From NCBI GenBank assembly GCA_030433805.1, contig JARUXA010000016.1:1-64000 (forward strand): 64,000 nucleotides of DNA, given 5' to 3'. This DNA comes from Sphingomonas sp. PsM26. GTDB lineage: Bacteria; Pseudomonadota; Alphaproteobacteria; Sphingomonadales; Sphingomonadaceae. Positions 53,817 through 62,944 of the stretch are shown in pieces. Position 1 is the first letter of the stretch, and each line of letters starts with the position of its first letter. Both the position numbers and the translations under genes were made by a program. The notes beneath the pieces are model-generated. The model had not been told where the DNA came from. It did no database searches and was given only the letters and a program-made list of their open reading frames with translations.

Positions 53817-54158
53817 ATGGCTTACCTTGGTGTCGTAGTTCTGGTCGGCGTGACGATGATCGCGTTGGCAATCCTCGCAAACAGGCGCTTCCGGCACGAA
53901 TCGCGGCTGCCGATGCAATGGTGGCTGGACGGCAAGGTCAGCTGGACCGCGCCGCGGCTTGTGGCGCTGGCGTTCATTCCGGTCCTCGCGACGGGCATGC
54001 TGGGGATTGTGGCGGTCCTGTCGCAGACGCTTCCGCCACGCGCCGGGCAGGAGGCGCTCGTGTGGCCGGTGATGCTCGGGAGTGGCGCGCTGTCGGTCGC
54101 GATCCAGCTCCTCCATCTCGGGCTGATCGCGCGAACCGTGCGCCGCCCGGGCCGCTGA
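53817..54158 (+). CDS. Small membrane protein of unknown function
   Basis: A protein of 113 aa with three hydrophobic segments (residues about 3-20, 45-67 and 80-103) separated by basic and Trp-rich loops (MQWWLDGKVSWTAPR). The ATG at 53817 has GGAG nine bases upstream; earlier in-frame ATGs lack a ribosome site. No known family. Confidence 0.55.
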   Translation: MAYLGVVVLVGVTMIALAILANRRFRHESRLPMQWWLDGKVSWTAPRLVALAFIPVLATGMLGIVAVLSQTLPPRAGQEALVWPVMLGSGALSVAIQLLHLGLIARTVRRPGR

Positions 54159-54269
54159 CCAGGCGATCAGGCATTATCGCATGTTTATCAATAGCTTGTC
54201 ATAAATATCCGCCTGACGCTCCCGTCGTGCGTCTGTGCAACCATAGCGACGTTTGACCCGCCCTTCGCG

Positions 54270-54815
54270 CTACCGCCCGAGGCAGGCCAGCGCCGCCGCG
54301 TCGATTGCCGTCGCGGCTCCACGCAAGGCATAGACGTCGGCGAACGGCGTGCCGCTGCGGCCGAGCGCCTCCACGCTCATGCTGCGGCTGGCGCGGATCG
54401 CCGAGACGATCGCGGCGTCGGTGCGCGTGTCGGGGGCCCATGCGTCGGCTGCGGAGGCGACGAGGTCGAAGCGGCGTTCCCCGACCGACAGCGTGACGCG
54501 CGCCTGCGGATTGCGCGCGCGGCTGAGCCGGAGGTGGATCTGATTGCGCGCACCGCCCCCCGATTGCTGATCCGGGAAGGTGGCGATGCTCGCGAACGGG
54601 CGCCAGCGTTCCGCACCGCCGGCGGTGACCGGCTGGGCGATCGCATAGCAGCGTGGCGGGCTGGCATCCGCGAATGCGCCCCAGCGATCGAAGATGCCGA
54701 TCGTCTCGCGCGCGCCACCGTTCGCCATCGGGGCGGCGGCAACGGTGGTAGCGGCGGTGATGATAACGGCAGGCGCTGCGACCAGCGCGAGCGCCGTCAG
54801 CGCCCGGCGGCTCAC
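54270..54815 (-). CDS. Exported hypothetical protein
   Basis: A protein of 181 aa with a signal peptide (cleavage near AAA) and a mature part with FDRWGAFADASPPRCYAI, an RNQIHLRLSR strand and a GERRFDL strand. The layout is reminiscent of invasion-associated locus B-type periplasmic proteins, but the similarity is weak. The GTG start overlaps the stop of the preceding phosphatase gene as GTGA, so the two are coupled. Confidence 0.7.
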   Translation of the reverse strand: MSRRALTALALVAAPAVIITAATTVAAAPMANGGARETIGIFDRWGAFADASPPRCYAIAQPVTAGGAERWRPFASIATFPDQQSGGGARNQIHLRLSRARNPQARVTLSVGERRFDLVASAADAWAPDTRTDAAIVSAIRASRSMSVEALGRSGTPFADVYALRGAATAIDAAALACLGR

Positions 54816-55486
54816 GCCGGGGCATGCCCCGCGCCGCGGTGGACCAGCGTCTCCTGCCCGCGCTCGATCAGCACGAGCGACCCCTGCGGAAGGCCCGGGG
54901 CGGCGGGTGCCCCATAGCCGGGCAGCTCGGGTGCGCCGGTCATCACCCCGCGCAACACCCGGCTGGAGATGCCGTGCATGATGACAAGCCGGTCACCGGG
55001 ATCGTCCTGCGTGTCGGCAAGCCATCCCGACACGCGCGCCGCGATCGCGGGATAATGTTCGCCGTTCGGGGCGGGGTGAAGCAGACCGGTGGTGCGGTCG
55101 ACCACTTTCAGCCCTTCTGCGGCGAGATCCGCATAATAGCGCCCGGCCCAGTCGCCGGTCCCGATTTCGACCAGTCGCGAGTCGGTTTTCGCGCCGTGCC
55201 AGTCGAGTTCGAGGTGTTCCGCGATCACCGCGAGCGTCTGCAACGCGCGTCCGGTCGGCGATGCCCATAGCGTCAGCGCAGGTTTCGCGCCTAATTTTGT
55301 CCGAAGCGCACGTCCCATCTCCTCGGCCTGCGCGAAACCTGCGCGGGTGAGCGGGGTGTGCGGGTGCTCGCCCTGTAACCGTCCGGCCGCATTGAAGACC
55401 GTTTCGCCGTGCCGCGCGATGTAATCGCGGCCGCTCCGTGGCGAGATGTTGGCGGTTTGCGACAGCTTCTGGGCGTTGGAATCCAT
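54812..55486 (-). CDS. Histidine phosphatase family protein
   Basis: This 224-aa phosphoglycerate mutase-like enzyme has the catalytic RHG motif in IARHGETVFN (His26), a phosphate-binding Arg in SPTGRALQT, and the second His in IMHGISSR. It hydrolyses phosphate esters by a phosphohistidine intermediate; the substrate is unknown. The first 20 residues are not conserved-looking and the true start may lie later. Coupled to the exported protein gene downstream. Confidence 0.85.
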   Translation of the reverse strand: MDSNAQKLSQTANISPRSGRDYIARHGETVFNAAGRLQGEHPHTPLTRAGFAQAEEMGRALRTKLGAKPALTLWASPTGRALQTLAVIAEHLELDWHGAKTDSRLVEIGTGDWAGRYYADLAAEGLKVVDRTTGLLHPAPNGEHYPAIAARVSGWLADTQDDPGDRLVIMHGISSRVLRGVMTGAPELPGYGAPAAPGLPQGSLVLIERGQETLVHRGAGHAPA

Positions 55487-55637
55487 GGCCGCGTCTTCAA
55501 CCCCGTGTGGCCCAAAAGCAACGGATTTCCGCGTTTATCTGAGGTTCATGCAAGCCCCCGGCGGAGCGCCTATCTGAGCCTTCCCCGCCGCACACAGGCT
55601 CACACAGCGGCGGGCGAACACCATTGGAGTACCCCCT

Positions 55638-56312
55638 ATGCGCAAGATCGTCCTCACCGCCGCCGCAGCCGCTTTCGGTCTCGGCATGGCAGCCCCCGCA
55701 CTGGCCCAGGACGGCCCGCCCCCTTCCGACCGCGCGTTCAACGGCCCCCGTGCCGGCGTCCTGCTCGGCTACGACAATCTCAAGCCCGGCAGCACCGAGG
55801 ATTCGAGCATCCGCGGCGACCGCGGTGCCGACGGCCTGACCTACGGCGGCGACATCGGCTATGATTTCGATAACGGCAGCCGGATCGTCTACGGCATCGA
55901 AGGCGAAGTCACCGGGTCGACCAGCAAGGTCACCAACAATCCGGTCGACGCCGCGGCGCTCGGCTATGGCCGCGTCAAGGCCGGTCGCGACTTCTACGTC
56001 GGTGGTCGCGTCGGCTACAAGCTGACCCCGGCGACGCTGCTGTACGCAAAGGGTGGCTACACCAACGCCCGCCTCGACCTGACCGCGAACAACGGCACGG
56101 TCACCACCGGCGAGCATTACACGCTCGACGGCTACCGCGTCGGTGCGGGCCTCGAGCAGGCGATCACGCCGCGCACCTATGCCAAGGTCGAGTATCGCTA
56201 TTCGAACTACGGCAATGCGCGTCTCGAGTTCGCGAATGGCGCGAACACCAACAACTTCGGCGTCGATACGGACCGTCACCAGGTCCTGGCCGGAGTCGGC
56301 TTCCGCTTCTGA
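55638..56312 (+). CDS. Outer-membrane beta-barrel protein (OmpW/Omp25-like porin family)
   Basis: A protein of 224 aa with a signal peptide cleaved at ALA/QDG. Eight or so amphipathic strands follow (for example GYDFDNGSRIVYGIEGEV and YAKVEYRYSNYG), and it ends in the outer-membrane insertion signal GVGFRF. It matches the small porin/Omp25-like family common in alphaproteobacteria. GGAG lies 11 bases before the ATG, and a strong terminator follows at 56370. Confidence 0.88.
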   Translation: MRKIVLTAAAAAFGLGMAAPALAQDGPPPSDRAFNGPRAGVLLGYDNLKPGSTEDSSIRGDRGADGLTYGGDIGYDFDNGSRIVYGIEGEVTGSTSKVTNNPVDAAALGYGRVKAGRDFYVGGRVGYKLTPATLLYAKGGYTNARLDLTANNGTVTTGEHYTLDGYRVGAGLEQAITPRTYAKVEYRYSNYGNARLEFANGANTNNFGVDTDRHQVLAGVGFRF

Positions 56313-56369
56313 TCCGGTCGGTTACGACCGGGAAAGAGACGGCCCGCGCCTGATTTAGGTACGGGAAAG

Positions 56370-56400
56370 AGGGGTCGGGGCGCTTGCTCCGGCCCCTTTT
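56370..56400 (+). terminator. Intrinsic terminator of the outer-membrane protein gene
   Basis: A 12-bp stem (AGGGGTCGGGGC with its complement, two G-T pairs), GCTT loop and TTTT tail lie 57 bases after the stop codon. Confidence 0.85.
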
Positions 56401-56484
56401 ATGTTTAAGGAAAGGCACACGGCGAATTGCCCCCGGTGCGCACCGGAACGGGCTGAAAATGGGGCAGCGGCCCGGGGGAACGGC

Positions 56485-57597
56485 ATGAAGGCGACGATCG
56501 AACGCGCAACCTTGTTGAAGGGGCTTAGCCACGTCCAGTCGGTGGTCGAGCGGCGCAATACCATTCCAATCCTGTCCAACGTCCTGATCGAGGCGACCGC
56601 CGAGGGCGGTCTCAAGCTGATGGCGACCGATCTGGATCTCCAGATCAACGAGACGATCGCAGCCGCGGTCGACCAGCCCGGCTCGACCACGGTGTCGGCG
56701 CACACGCTGTTCGACATCGCGCGCAAGCTGCCCGAGGGCAGCCAGGTCTCGCTCAGCGCGGCCGAGGGCAAGATGACGATCATGGCGGGGCGCGCCAAGT
56801 TCCAGCTCGGCACGCTGCCGCGCGACGATTTCCCGGTGATCGCCGAGGGCGAGCTCCCGGTCAGCTTCGAGCTGCCCGCCGAGACGCTCAAGCAGATCAT
56901 CGATAAGACGCGCTTCGCGATCTCGACCGAGGAAACGCGTTATTATCTGAACGGCATCTTCTGGCACGTGTCGGAGGATCCGCTCCCCGTGCTCAAGGCA
57001 GCCGCGACCGACGGCCACCGCCTCGCGCGCGTGACCATGCCGCGGCCCGACGGTGCCGAATCGATGCCCGACATCATCATCCCGCGCAAATGCATCGCCG
57101 AACTGCGCAAGCTGCTCGACGAGATCGACGGCTCGGTCGGCGTGTCGATGTCGCCGACCAAGATCCGCTTTGATCTGGGGCAGGCGCTGCTGACCTCCAA
57201 GCTGATCGACGGCACCTTCCCGGATTACAGTCGCGTCATCCCGACGGGCAACGACAAGATCCTCAAGATCGACCCGCGCAGCTTCGAGGAGGGCGTCGAC
57301 CGTGTCTCGACGATCGCGACCGAGAAGACCCGTGCGGTCAAGATGGCGCTCGACCGTGACAAGATCATCCTGTCGGTGAGCTCGCCCGAAAACGGCACCG
57401 CGGCGGAAGAAGTCCCCGGCGATTACACCGCGCTCGGCTTCGAGATCGGGTTCAACAGCCGCTATCTGCTCGACATCCTAGGGCAGCTCGATGGCGACAC
57501 GATCGAGGTTCACTTGGCTGATGCCGCCGCCCCGACGCTGATCCGCGAGAATGACAAGTCCGCGGCGCTGTACGTGCTCATGCCGATGCGCGTCTGA
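56485..57597 (+). CDS. dnaN: DNA polymerase III subunit beta (sliding clamp)
   Basis: A 370-aa clamp subunit with the usual length and all three clamp domains: MKATIERATLLKGLSHVQ, the RNTIPILSNV first-domain signature, ATDGHRLA in the middle and the C-terminal ALYVLMPMRV that forms the hydrophobic cleft. It encircles DNA and tethers polymerase III. The ATG follows GGGGGAA. It is not next to dnaA or recF here, as is common outside the origin in alphaproteobacteria. Confidence 0.97.
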   Translation: MKATIERATLLKGLSHVQSVVERRNTIPILSNVLIEATAEGGLKLMATDLDLQINETIAAAVDQPGSTTVSAHTLFDIARKLPEGSQVSLSAAEGKMTIMAGRAKFQLGTLPRDDFPVIAEGELPVSFELPAETLKQIIDKTRFAISTEETRYYLNGIFWHVSEDPLPVLKAAATDGHRLARVTMPRPDGAESMPDIIIPRKCIAELRKLLDEIDGSVGVSMSPTKIRFDLGQALLTSKLIDGTFPDYSRVIPTGNDKILKIDPRSFEEGVDRVSTIATEKTRAVKMALDRDKIILSVSSPENGTAAEEVPGDYTALGFEIGFNSRYLLDILGQLDGDTIEVHLADAAAPTLIRENDKSAALYVLMPMRV

Positions 57598-57602
57598 ACC
57601 TT

Positions 57603-57629
57603 TGGCGGGAGCGTTGCTCCCGCCAGTTT
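57603..57629. terminator. Bidirectional terminator between dnaN and the oxidase cluster
   Basis: A 9-bp stem TGGCGGGAG/CTCCCGCCA with a 5-base loop and GTTT tail sits in the 34-base gap between convergent genes. Confidence 0.75.
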
Positions 57630-57631
57630 CG

Positions 57632-57946
57632 CTAGAGGCAGGCCGGGACGAGCACGATCGGCAGGCCCGTCACGATCGTCGCCAACAGCCCGACGACCGC
57701 GAGCGTCCAGGACGTCTTGTCGATCATGCTGTCGCCGTGTCGCCGCAGCGCGACGCAAACCCCACTCGCCGCGGCAATGCAGGCGAGCCATGCCGCGAGC
57801 ATCGCTGCGTGGTGGACGCTGAGGCCCCCGATCGTACGCGCCGACGCCCATCCCGCCGCGCAGCCGACACCGTGCAGGCCGTACAGCGTGCAAAAGGCGA
57901 TCGCCCAGACGATCAGCCCCGCGGTCATCCGCAACAGCGCGATCAT
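57632..57946 (-). CDS. Small membrane protein of the oxidase operon
   Basis: A protein of about 104 aa with three hydrophobic helices and a conserved-looking HHAAMLAAWLACIAA segment. The ATG at 57946 overlaps the ctaD stop as ATGA; an ATG at 57955 is also possible. By position it is the last gene of the coxB-ctaD transcript and could be an oxidase accessory or subunit IV-like protein. No family is recognised. Confidence 0.65.
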   Translation of the reverse strand: MIALLRMTAGLIVWAIAFCTLYGLHGVGCAAGWASARTIGGLSVHHAAMLAAWLACIAAASGVCVALRRHGDSMIDKTSWTLAVVGLLATIVTGLPIVLVPACL

Positions 57947-60393
57947 GCTAGCCATCCCGGGATCGCTAGCACCAGCATCGTCACCACGCCCGACCCTGCG
58001 GCATGGTCGCTCCACAACCGTGCGATCCGCCGTTCGCCCTGCCGCGCGCCAGCGACGAACCCTGCGCCGATCCGCGCGCGCAGGAACGCCAGGATTATCA
58101 CCGCGATGCCAGCATGGAACAGCGCATAGCCCGCCACCGTCACGCTCGTCGCGGCATAGGCATGGCTGGCGGGCGCGGGCAGCGCGAACGCGATGACCCC
58201 GATCAGCGCGAAGATGATCGCGGCTTGCCCGACGAGCGCCAGCGTGACCGCATCACGCCGTGCCGCAATCAGTGCGACGACAGCGCCGCCGATCGCAAGC
58301 AACGGTTGCCACAGCATCGGCGCGACCAGCACTGGAGGTGGCCAGTTGGGCGCGACGGTCCACAAGAAGGCGTAACCGAACAGCAGCGAAGCAAAGAGCG
58401 TCGCGCTCGCCGCCAGTGCGAAGACGCTTCCCCAATAACCGACCGTCCCCTCGACCTCGAACGCGGTCGGCAGCGCGCGGTCGTGCCCGGCCGTGACCGG
58501 CCCGACATCGTCGCGCCGCCCGTGCGTCCAGCCCCAGCGCCATCCCAAGACAATCACGCCGACGAGGAACAGCGGCGCGACCGGATACAGCCCTGCGAGC
58601 ATCGACAGGAAGAACCCGCCGAGCGTCGCGGCCATGCCGATCGGATACCAGCTGTTCTGCGGGAGGATCACGACATGCTCGGGCGCGCCGGTCACCATGT
58701 CCACCGCAAGCGTCTCGCGCCAACCATGCCGCGCTTCGCCGAGCCAGCCCTCGCCGCGCGCCAGCACCAGCGCCATGTCGGGTTCGCCTTCGAGCGGGTC
58801 CTGCCCCGAGACGGTCGGGAGGCTTGCGAAGTTATACGACGGCGCTGGCATCATCATCGCCCATTCGAGCGTGCCTGCATTCCACGGATTGCGGCGGCGG
58901 TGGCGGCCGAGCCAGATCTGCAGCCCGACATCGATCGCGAACAGCGCGAAGCCGAACGCCATGACGAAGCTGCCGACCGAGGATGTCAGGTTGAGCGAGG
59001 TCCAGCCCATCCCCTCGGGATAGGTGTCGACCCGCCGTGGCATGCCCAACAGCCCGGTCAGATGCATTGCGAAGAAGGTGACGTTGAACCCGACGAAAAT
59101 CAGCCAGAAGGCCGCCTCGCCCAATTGCAGCACACGGCCCCGCCCGGTGAAATGCGGCAACCAGTAATAGGCCGCGGCGAGCATCGGGAAGACGAACCCG
59201 CCTACCAGGACGTAGTGCAGATGCGCGGTGACGAACGCGGTGTCGTGCGCCTGCGCGTCGAACGGCACCACCGCGAGCATCACGCCCGTCAGGCCGCCGA
59301 GCACGAACACGATGAAGAAGCCGATCAGATACAGCATAGGGAGCTTCATCTGCGGGCGTCCGCTCCACAGCGTGCCGAGCCAGGCGAAGATCTGGACCGC
59401 GGTCGGGATCGCCACCAGCGTGGATGCCGCGGAGAAGAAGCCAAGCGCCATGTGCGGGATGCCGGTCGTGAACATGTGATGGACCCACAGCCCGAAGCTG
59501 AGGAACGCGAGCGCCATCACCGCCGCGACGATCGCGCCATTTCCGAGGATCCGTGTCCGCGCCATGACCGGGAGGATCGTCGATACCGCGCCCGCCGCGG
59601 GGAGGAAGATGATGTACACCTCGGGATGGCCGAACAGCCAGAACAGATGCTGCCACAACAACGGCGATCCGCCGAGCGCGGGGGTGTAGAACGGCCAGCC
59701 GAATGCGCGTTCGACCTCGAGCAGGATTGATCCCAGGATCAGCGGCGGGAAGCCGAAAAGCATCATCGCGGCGGTCGCGAGCAGATACCAGGCGAACAGC
59801 GGCATCCGATCGAGCCGCATGTGCGCCGCGCGCAGTTTGAGGATCGACACCGCGATCTCGATCGCCGCGCACATCGCGGAGATTTCGACGAAGGTAATGC
59901 CAAGCAGCCAGACGTCGCTGTTGATCCCCGGCGTCCACGCCTTGCCCGACAGCGGCGGATACAAGAACCAGCCCGCATCGGGCGCGACGCCCGCGAGCAT
60001 CGCGACGATCAGGATGCTGCCGCCGAACAGGTAACACCACCAGCCGAGCGCGGAGAGCCGCGGGAACGCCATGTCGCGCGCGCCGAGCATCTTGGGCAGG
60101 AGGTACATCGCCAACCCCTCGAACATCGGGATCGCGAACAGGAACATCATGATGCTGCCGTGCATCGTGAACAGCTGGTTATAGACTTCGGGACCGACGA
60201 ACGCGCTGTTGGGCGTCGCCAGTTGCGCGCGGATCAGCATCGCGAGCACGCCGCCGATCGCGAAGAACACGAAGGCGGCGATGATGAAGCGCTTGCCGAT
60301 GTCGCTATGGTTGACCGATCGCAGCATTCCGCGCCAGCCGGGCTCGGTCCGCCAGATCGCATCCATCGCGCGATGCCGCTTGAGCGCGTTCAT
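57943..60393 (-). CDS. ctaD: Cytochrome c oxidase subunit I fused to a subunit III-like domain
   Basis: An 816-aa protein. Residues 1 to about 540 are haem-copper oxidase subunit I. The haem a His lies in TMHGSIMMF, the CuB centre in GHPEVY, VHHM is present, and the haem a3/a ligands lie in AHLHYV. The C-terminal 250 residues carry further helices resembling subunit III. HPEVY marks the A1 class with the D-channel Glu. GARDMAFPR keeps the D-channel entrance Asp, but the two usual Asn near it are Met and Ser. The usual K-channel Lys in the PTGIKIF segment is Gln (PTAVQIF, Gln334). It overlaps coxB (ATGA) and the small gene downstream. Confidence 0.92.
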   Translation of the reverse strand: MNALKRHRAMDAIWRTEPGWRGMLRSVNHSDIGKRFIIAAFVFFAIGGVLAMLIRAQLATPNSAFVGPEVYNQLFTMHGSIMMFLFAIPMFEGLAMYLLPKMLGARDMAFPRLSALGWWCYLFGGSILIVAMLAGVAPDAGWFLYPPLSGKAWTPGINSDVWLLGITFVEISAMCAAIEIAVSILKLRAAHMRLDRMPLFAWYLLATAAMMLFGFPPLILGSILLEVERAFGWPFYTPALGGSPLLWQHLFWLFGHPEVYIIFLPAAGAVSTILPVMARTRILGNGAIVAAVMALAFLSFGLWVHHMFTTGIPHMALGFFSAASTLVAIPTAVQIFAWLGTLWSGRPQMKLPMLYLIGFFIVFVLGGLTGVMLAVVPFDAQAHDTAFVTAHLHYVLVGGFVFPMLAAAYYWLPHFTGRGRVLQLGEAAFWLIFVGFNVTFFAMHLTGLLGMPRRVDTYPEGMGWTSLNLTSSVGSFVMAFGFALFAIDVGLQIWLGRHRRRNPWNAGTLEWAMMMPAPSYNFASLPTVSGQDPLEGEPDMALVLARGEGWLGEARHGWRETLAVDMVTGAPEHVVILPQNSWYPIGMAATLGGFFLSMLAGLYPVAPLFLVGVIVLGWRWGWTHGRRDDVGPVTAGHDRALPTAFEVEGTVGYWGSVFALAASATLFASLLFGYAFLWTVAPNWPPPVLVAPMLWQPLLAIGGAVVALIAARRDAVTLALVGQAAIIFALIGVIAFALPAPASHAYAATSVTVAGYALFHAGIAVIILAFLRARIGAGFVAGARQGERRIARLWSDHAAGSGVVTMLVLAIPGWLA

Positions 60394-61058
60394 CGTGTTC
60401 CTCCAACGAAGGCGGCCCAGCCCGCCGCATCATGCGCGACGACGGTGAAGCCGTGGTCCTTGTGGCCGGTGCCGCAATATTCGGCGCATTCGCCGCGAAA
60501 GACTCCAGGCCGCGCGGCGACGATCCGCAGCACGTTGGTATGCCCCGGGATCGCATCCATCTTTCCCGCGAGGCGCGGCACCCAGAAGCTGTGGATCACG
60601 TCAGTCGCGGTGATCGACGCATCGACCGGGCGACCCGCCGGAATATGCAGGACGCCTTGCGTTTCGCGTCCGCCGGGGTGGCGGAACACCCAGGCATAGC
60701 GCCGCGCCTCGACCCCCACCGTGACCGTATCGGGGGCGGGGTTGGGCAGGGTGCGCGCGCCGAGGATCAGCGCATAGGTAAGCAGCGCCGACAGCACCAC
60801 GACCGGCATCGCGAGCCCGAGCCATCCGATCCAGACGGTCGCGCGCGGGGCGGAATCATCTCGATCCCGCCGGAGCATCGCGATCGCCAGCAGACCGAAA
60901 ACCAGCGCCGCCAGCACCGCCGCGCCGCCAAGCATCACCCACCACAGGGTCGCCACGTCGGCGGCGTGCGGGCCAGCGGGATCGAGCGTGGACAGCGACC
61001 CGGCGCAACCTGTGGTCGTCATGACCGTTACGACCAGGAGTATCACCCGGGAAACCAC
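60390..61058 (-). CDS. coxB: Cytochrome c oxidase subunit II with altered CuA site
   Basis: A protein of about 222 aa with a lipoprotein-like signal (TTTGC), two membrane helices and a periplasmic CuA cupredoxin domain without a fused cytochrome c. VIHSFWVP gives the first His. The metal loop reads ECAEYCGTGHKDH: both Cys, the Glu and the second His (199) are present, but the position of the usual Met ligand is His202. The start is GTG, at 61058 or 61046; the first gives only 6 bases to the divergent DUF2231 start. Translationally coupled to ctaD. Confidence 0.88.
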   Translation of the reverse strand: MVSRVILLVVTVMTTTGCAGSLSTLDPAGPHAADVATLWWVMLGGAAVLAALVFGLLAIAMLRRDRDDSAPRATVWIGWLGLAMPVVVLSALLTYALILGARTLPNPAPDTVTVGVEARRYAWVFRHPGGRETQGVLHIPAGRPVDASITATDVIHSFWVPRLAGKMDAIPGHTNVLRIVAARPGVFRGECAEYCGTGHKDHGFTVVAHDAAGWAAFVGGTR

Positions 61059-61064
61059 CGACCG

Positions 61065-61580
61065 ATGACAGATTCCAGCGGCACCACGGACACGCGCCTG
61101 CGCGACCCGATCGCCGACAGCCCGGCGTTCGCACGCACCGAGTCCAAGGTCGCGCTGGCCGGGCATCCGATCCATGCGGTGCTGGTCGCGTTTCCGATCG
61201 CGCTGACGACCTGCACCTTCGCCGCCGATGTGCTCTACTGGTGGACGGGCGATGCGTTCTGGGCGCGTGCCGGGTTGTGGGCGTCGGGCGCGGGGTTCCT
61301 GCTCGGCGTGCTCGCGGGGATCGCGGGGACGGTCGAACTGCTGATGGTCCCGGGCATCCGCGCGCGCGCGGCAAGCTGGACGCACTTCATCATCGCGGTG
61401 ATGCTGCTGTCGATCCTCGGCGCGAACTGGGGGTACCGGCTGACCGGCTACGAACAGGCGATCCTGCCCTACGGCCTGCTGCTGTCGACGTTCGCGGTCG
61501 CGTTTACGGGCTTCACGGGCTGGCATGGCGGCAAGTTGGTGTTCGAGTATCAAGTCGGGGTCGCTTCCAACGGCAAATGA
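61065..61580 (+). CDS. DUF2231 membrane protein
   Basis: A protein of 171 aa with four helices and the DUF2231 signature GHPIHAVLVAFPIAL near residue 35, a family often near cytochrome oxidase or cytochrome c genes and suspected to bind haem through its His residues. It is head-to-head with coxB with almost no gap and overlaps the CopD-like gene by 31 bases tail to tail. Its promoter must lie inside coxB or it shares a site there. Confidence 0.85.
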   Translation: MTDSSGTTDTRLRDPIADSPAFARTESKVALAGHPIHAVLVAFPIALTTCTFAADVLYWWTGDAFWARAGLWASGAGFLLGVLAGIAGTVELLMVPGIRARAASWTHFIIAVMLLSILGANWGYRLTGYEQAILPYGLLLSTFAVAFTGFTGWHGGKLVFEYQVGVASNGK

Positions 61581-62041
61581 TTGTTTTGCGGCGTTTCGAG
61601 CCAGTCGGGGGTGAGATCCGGCATCGCGGGCTTGGCCAGTACGAGCAGCAGCACGCCGGTCATCGTGGCGATCATCGCACAGACGAGCGGGAGCGGGGAC
61701 GGCGGGATGTAGTCGCCGCGGCGTTCGCTCATCTGGACGACGGTGTGGCCGATCAGCGCGTGGAGCGCGACCAGCAGGCCGACCGCGACGAGCTTGGCGA
61801 ACATCCAGGGGACGAAGACTTCTCGCAGGAATATCAACGCCGTACCCGCGGAAACCGCAATCACGGCGGCGGGCGTTACGATGCGCGTATAGCCGTAGTT
61901 GGTGATGCGCCGGAGCCGCGCATAATCCGCCTGTTCCTCGCCCGCTTCATGCTTGCCGAGTACCAGCGGCAAGGCGATCAGGCCTGCGCTCCACAGGATC
62001 AGCGCGGCAATATGCAGCGCTTTTACCACCGTCAGGATCAT
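61550..62041 (-). CDS. CopD/HemJ-like membrane protein
   Basis: A protein of 163 aa with four hydrophobic helices. The first, with KALHIAALILWSAGL, and the ITNYGYTRIVTPAA segment resemble the CopD/HemJ family. Such proteins are linked to copper handling or to haem synthesis. Its ATG overlaps the ctaG stop, so the two are coupled, and copper delivery to the oxidase is the likely theme. Confidence 0.75.
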   Translation of the reverse strand: MILTVVKALHIAALILWSAGLIALPLVLGKHEAGEEQADYARLRRITNYGYTRIVTPAAVIAVSAGTALIFLREVFVPWMFAKLVAVGLLVALHALIGHTVVQMSERRGDYIPPSPLPLVCAMIATMTGVLLLVLAKPAMPDLTPDWLETPQNNHLPLEATPT

Positions 62042-62802
62042 GTTGCGGCACCGGTTTGTGTCATTTGTCGCCAGCTACGGTGCGCAATCCAGCCGATTGT
62101 TGCCGCATATGGGAGCATCCCTGGCACCCACATGATCAGCCCGGCGAGTTGCTGGTCCGCGATCGGCCCGATCCCGAACGGCACCGTGCTGGTCGCATGG
62201 ACGGCATAGAGCGGTCGCGTGGCGAAGGTGAGCAACGCGCCGAGAAAGCCCATCTGGACCGCACCGCCGACGATCCCAGTCACCGCCTGCGCAGGTGAGG
62301 CCGTACCGACCGCAGTCCAGAACGCCCACCCCGCCGACAGCAACGCGAGCTGCATGACCCAGTAGAGCGCGACATTGCCGAGCGCGGCGTCATAGGCGAC
62401 CGGCCAGTGCCACGCCCACAGCATCACGGTCGACCCGAACAGCACGGCGGGAACGCGCTTGCCCAGCCACGGCGCGGGAAAGGCGATTGCGAGCAACGGG
62501 GCGGCCAGCGTGAACAGCAGCAAATGGTGCACCGCGCGCGCCGCGAACAGCGCGATCGTCAGCGCACAGAGCGGCGACACAAAGGCGAGCGCAAGCACCG
62601 CCAGCGCGAGCAAACCTGCCTGGCGGCGGGACCCGGACAGGCGCCACATCATCAGCGCGCCCGCGCCGAGCATCGCCGCGATCAGCACGGGATCACCGTT
62701 CCACTGGTCTGCCCAGGTCGCCGGCACGGGGGCCGGCCCGCAATAACGTTGCTGCCAATCGATGATACGTCCCCGTTTTTTGGTGGTTCCTGTGACCACC
62801 AC
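62038..62802 (-). CDS. ctaG: CtaG-type (caa3) cytochrome c oxidase assembly protein
   Basis: A protein of about 254 aa with seven helices. The YCGPAP N-terminal motif, PLCALTIALFAARAVHHLLLFTLAAP and the C-terminal DQQLAGLIMWVPG are the Caa3_CtaG hallmarks, a copper-chaperone-like family distinct from the Cox11 type. It probably matures the CuB/CuA sites of the oxidase downstream. No ATG precedes the conserved N-terminus; GTG codons at 62802 and 62799 are the nearest starts, so the exact start is uncertain. Confidence 0.85.
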   Translation of the reverse strand: MVVTGTTKKRGRIIDWQQRYCGPAPVPATWADQWNGDPVLIAAMLGAGALMMWRLSGSRRQAGLLALAVLALAFVSPLCALTIALFAARAVHHLLLFTLAAPLLAIAFPAPWLGKRVPAVLFGSTVMLWAWHWPVAYDAALGNVALYWVMQLALLSAGWAFWTAVGTASPAQAVTGIVGGAVQMGFLGALLTFATRPLYAVHATSTVPFGIGPIADQQLAGLIMWVPGMLPYAATIGWIAHRSWRQMTQTGAAT

Positions 62803-62944
62803 CCAAGGCGAACGCACCAAGCGGCGGAGGGTTCAGGCGGCGTGCGCAACCTTTCGGGCGATCGTGCGTGCGCTTGCCGCCCGCGGCAGCTTCCGCCAAA
62901 GCACCAGCGGTGGCGGAAGGGACGGCGCAGTGGATGCCGGATCG

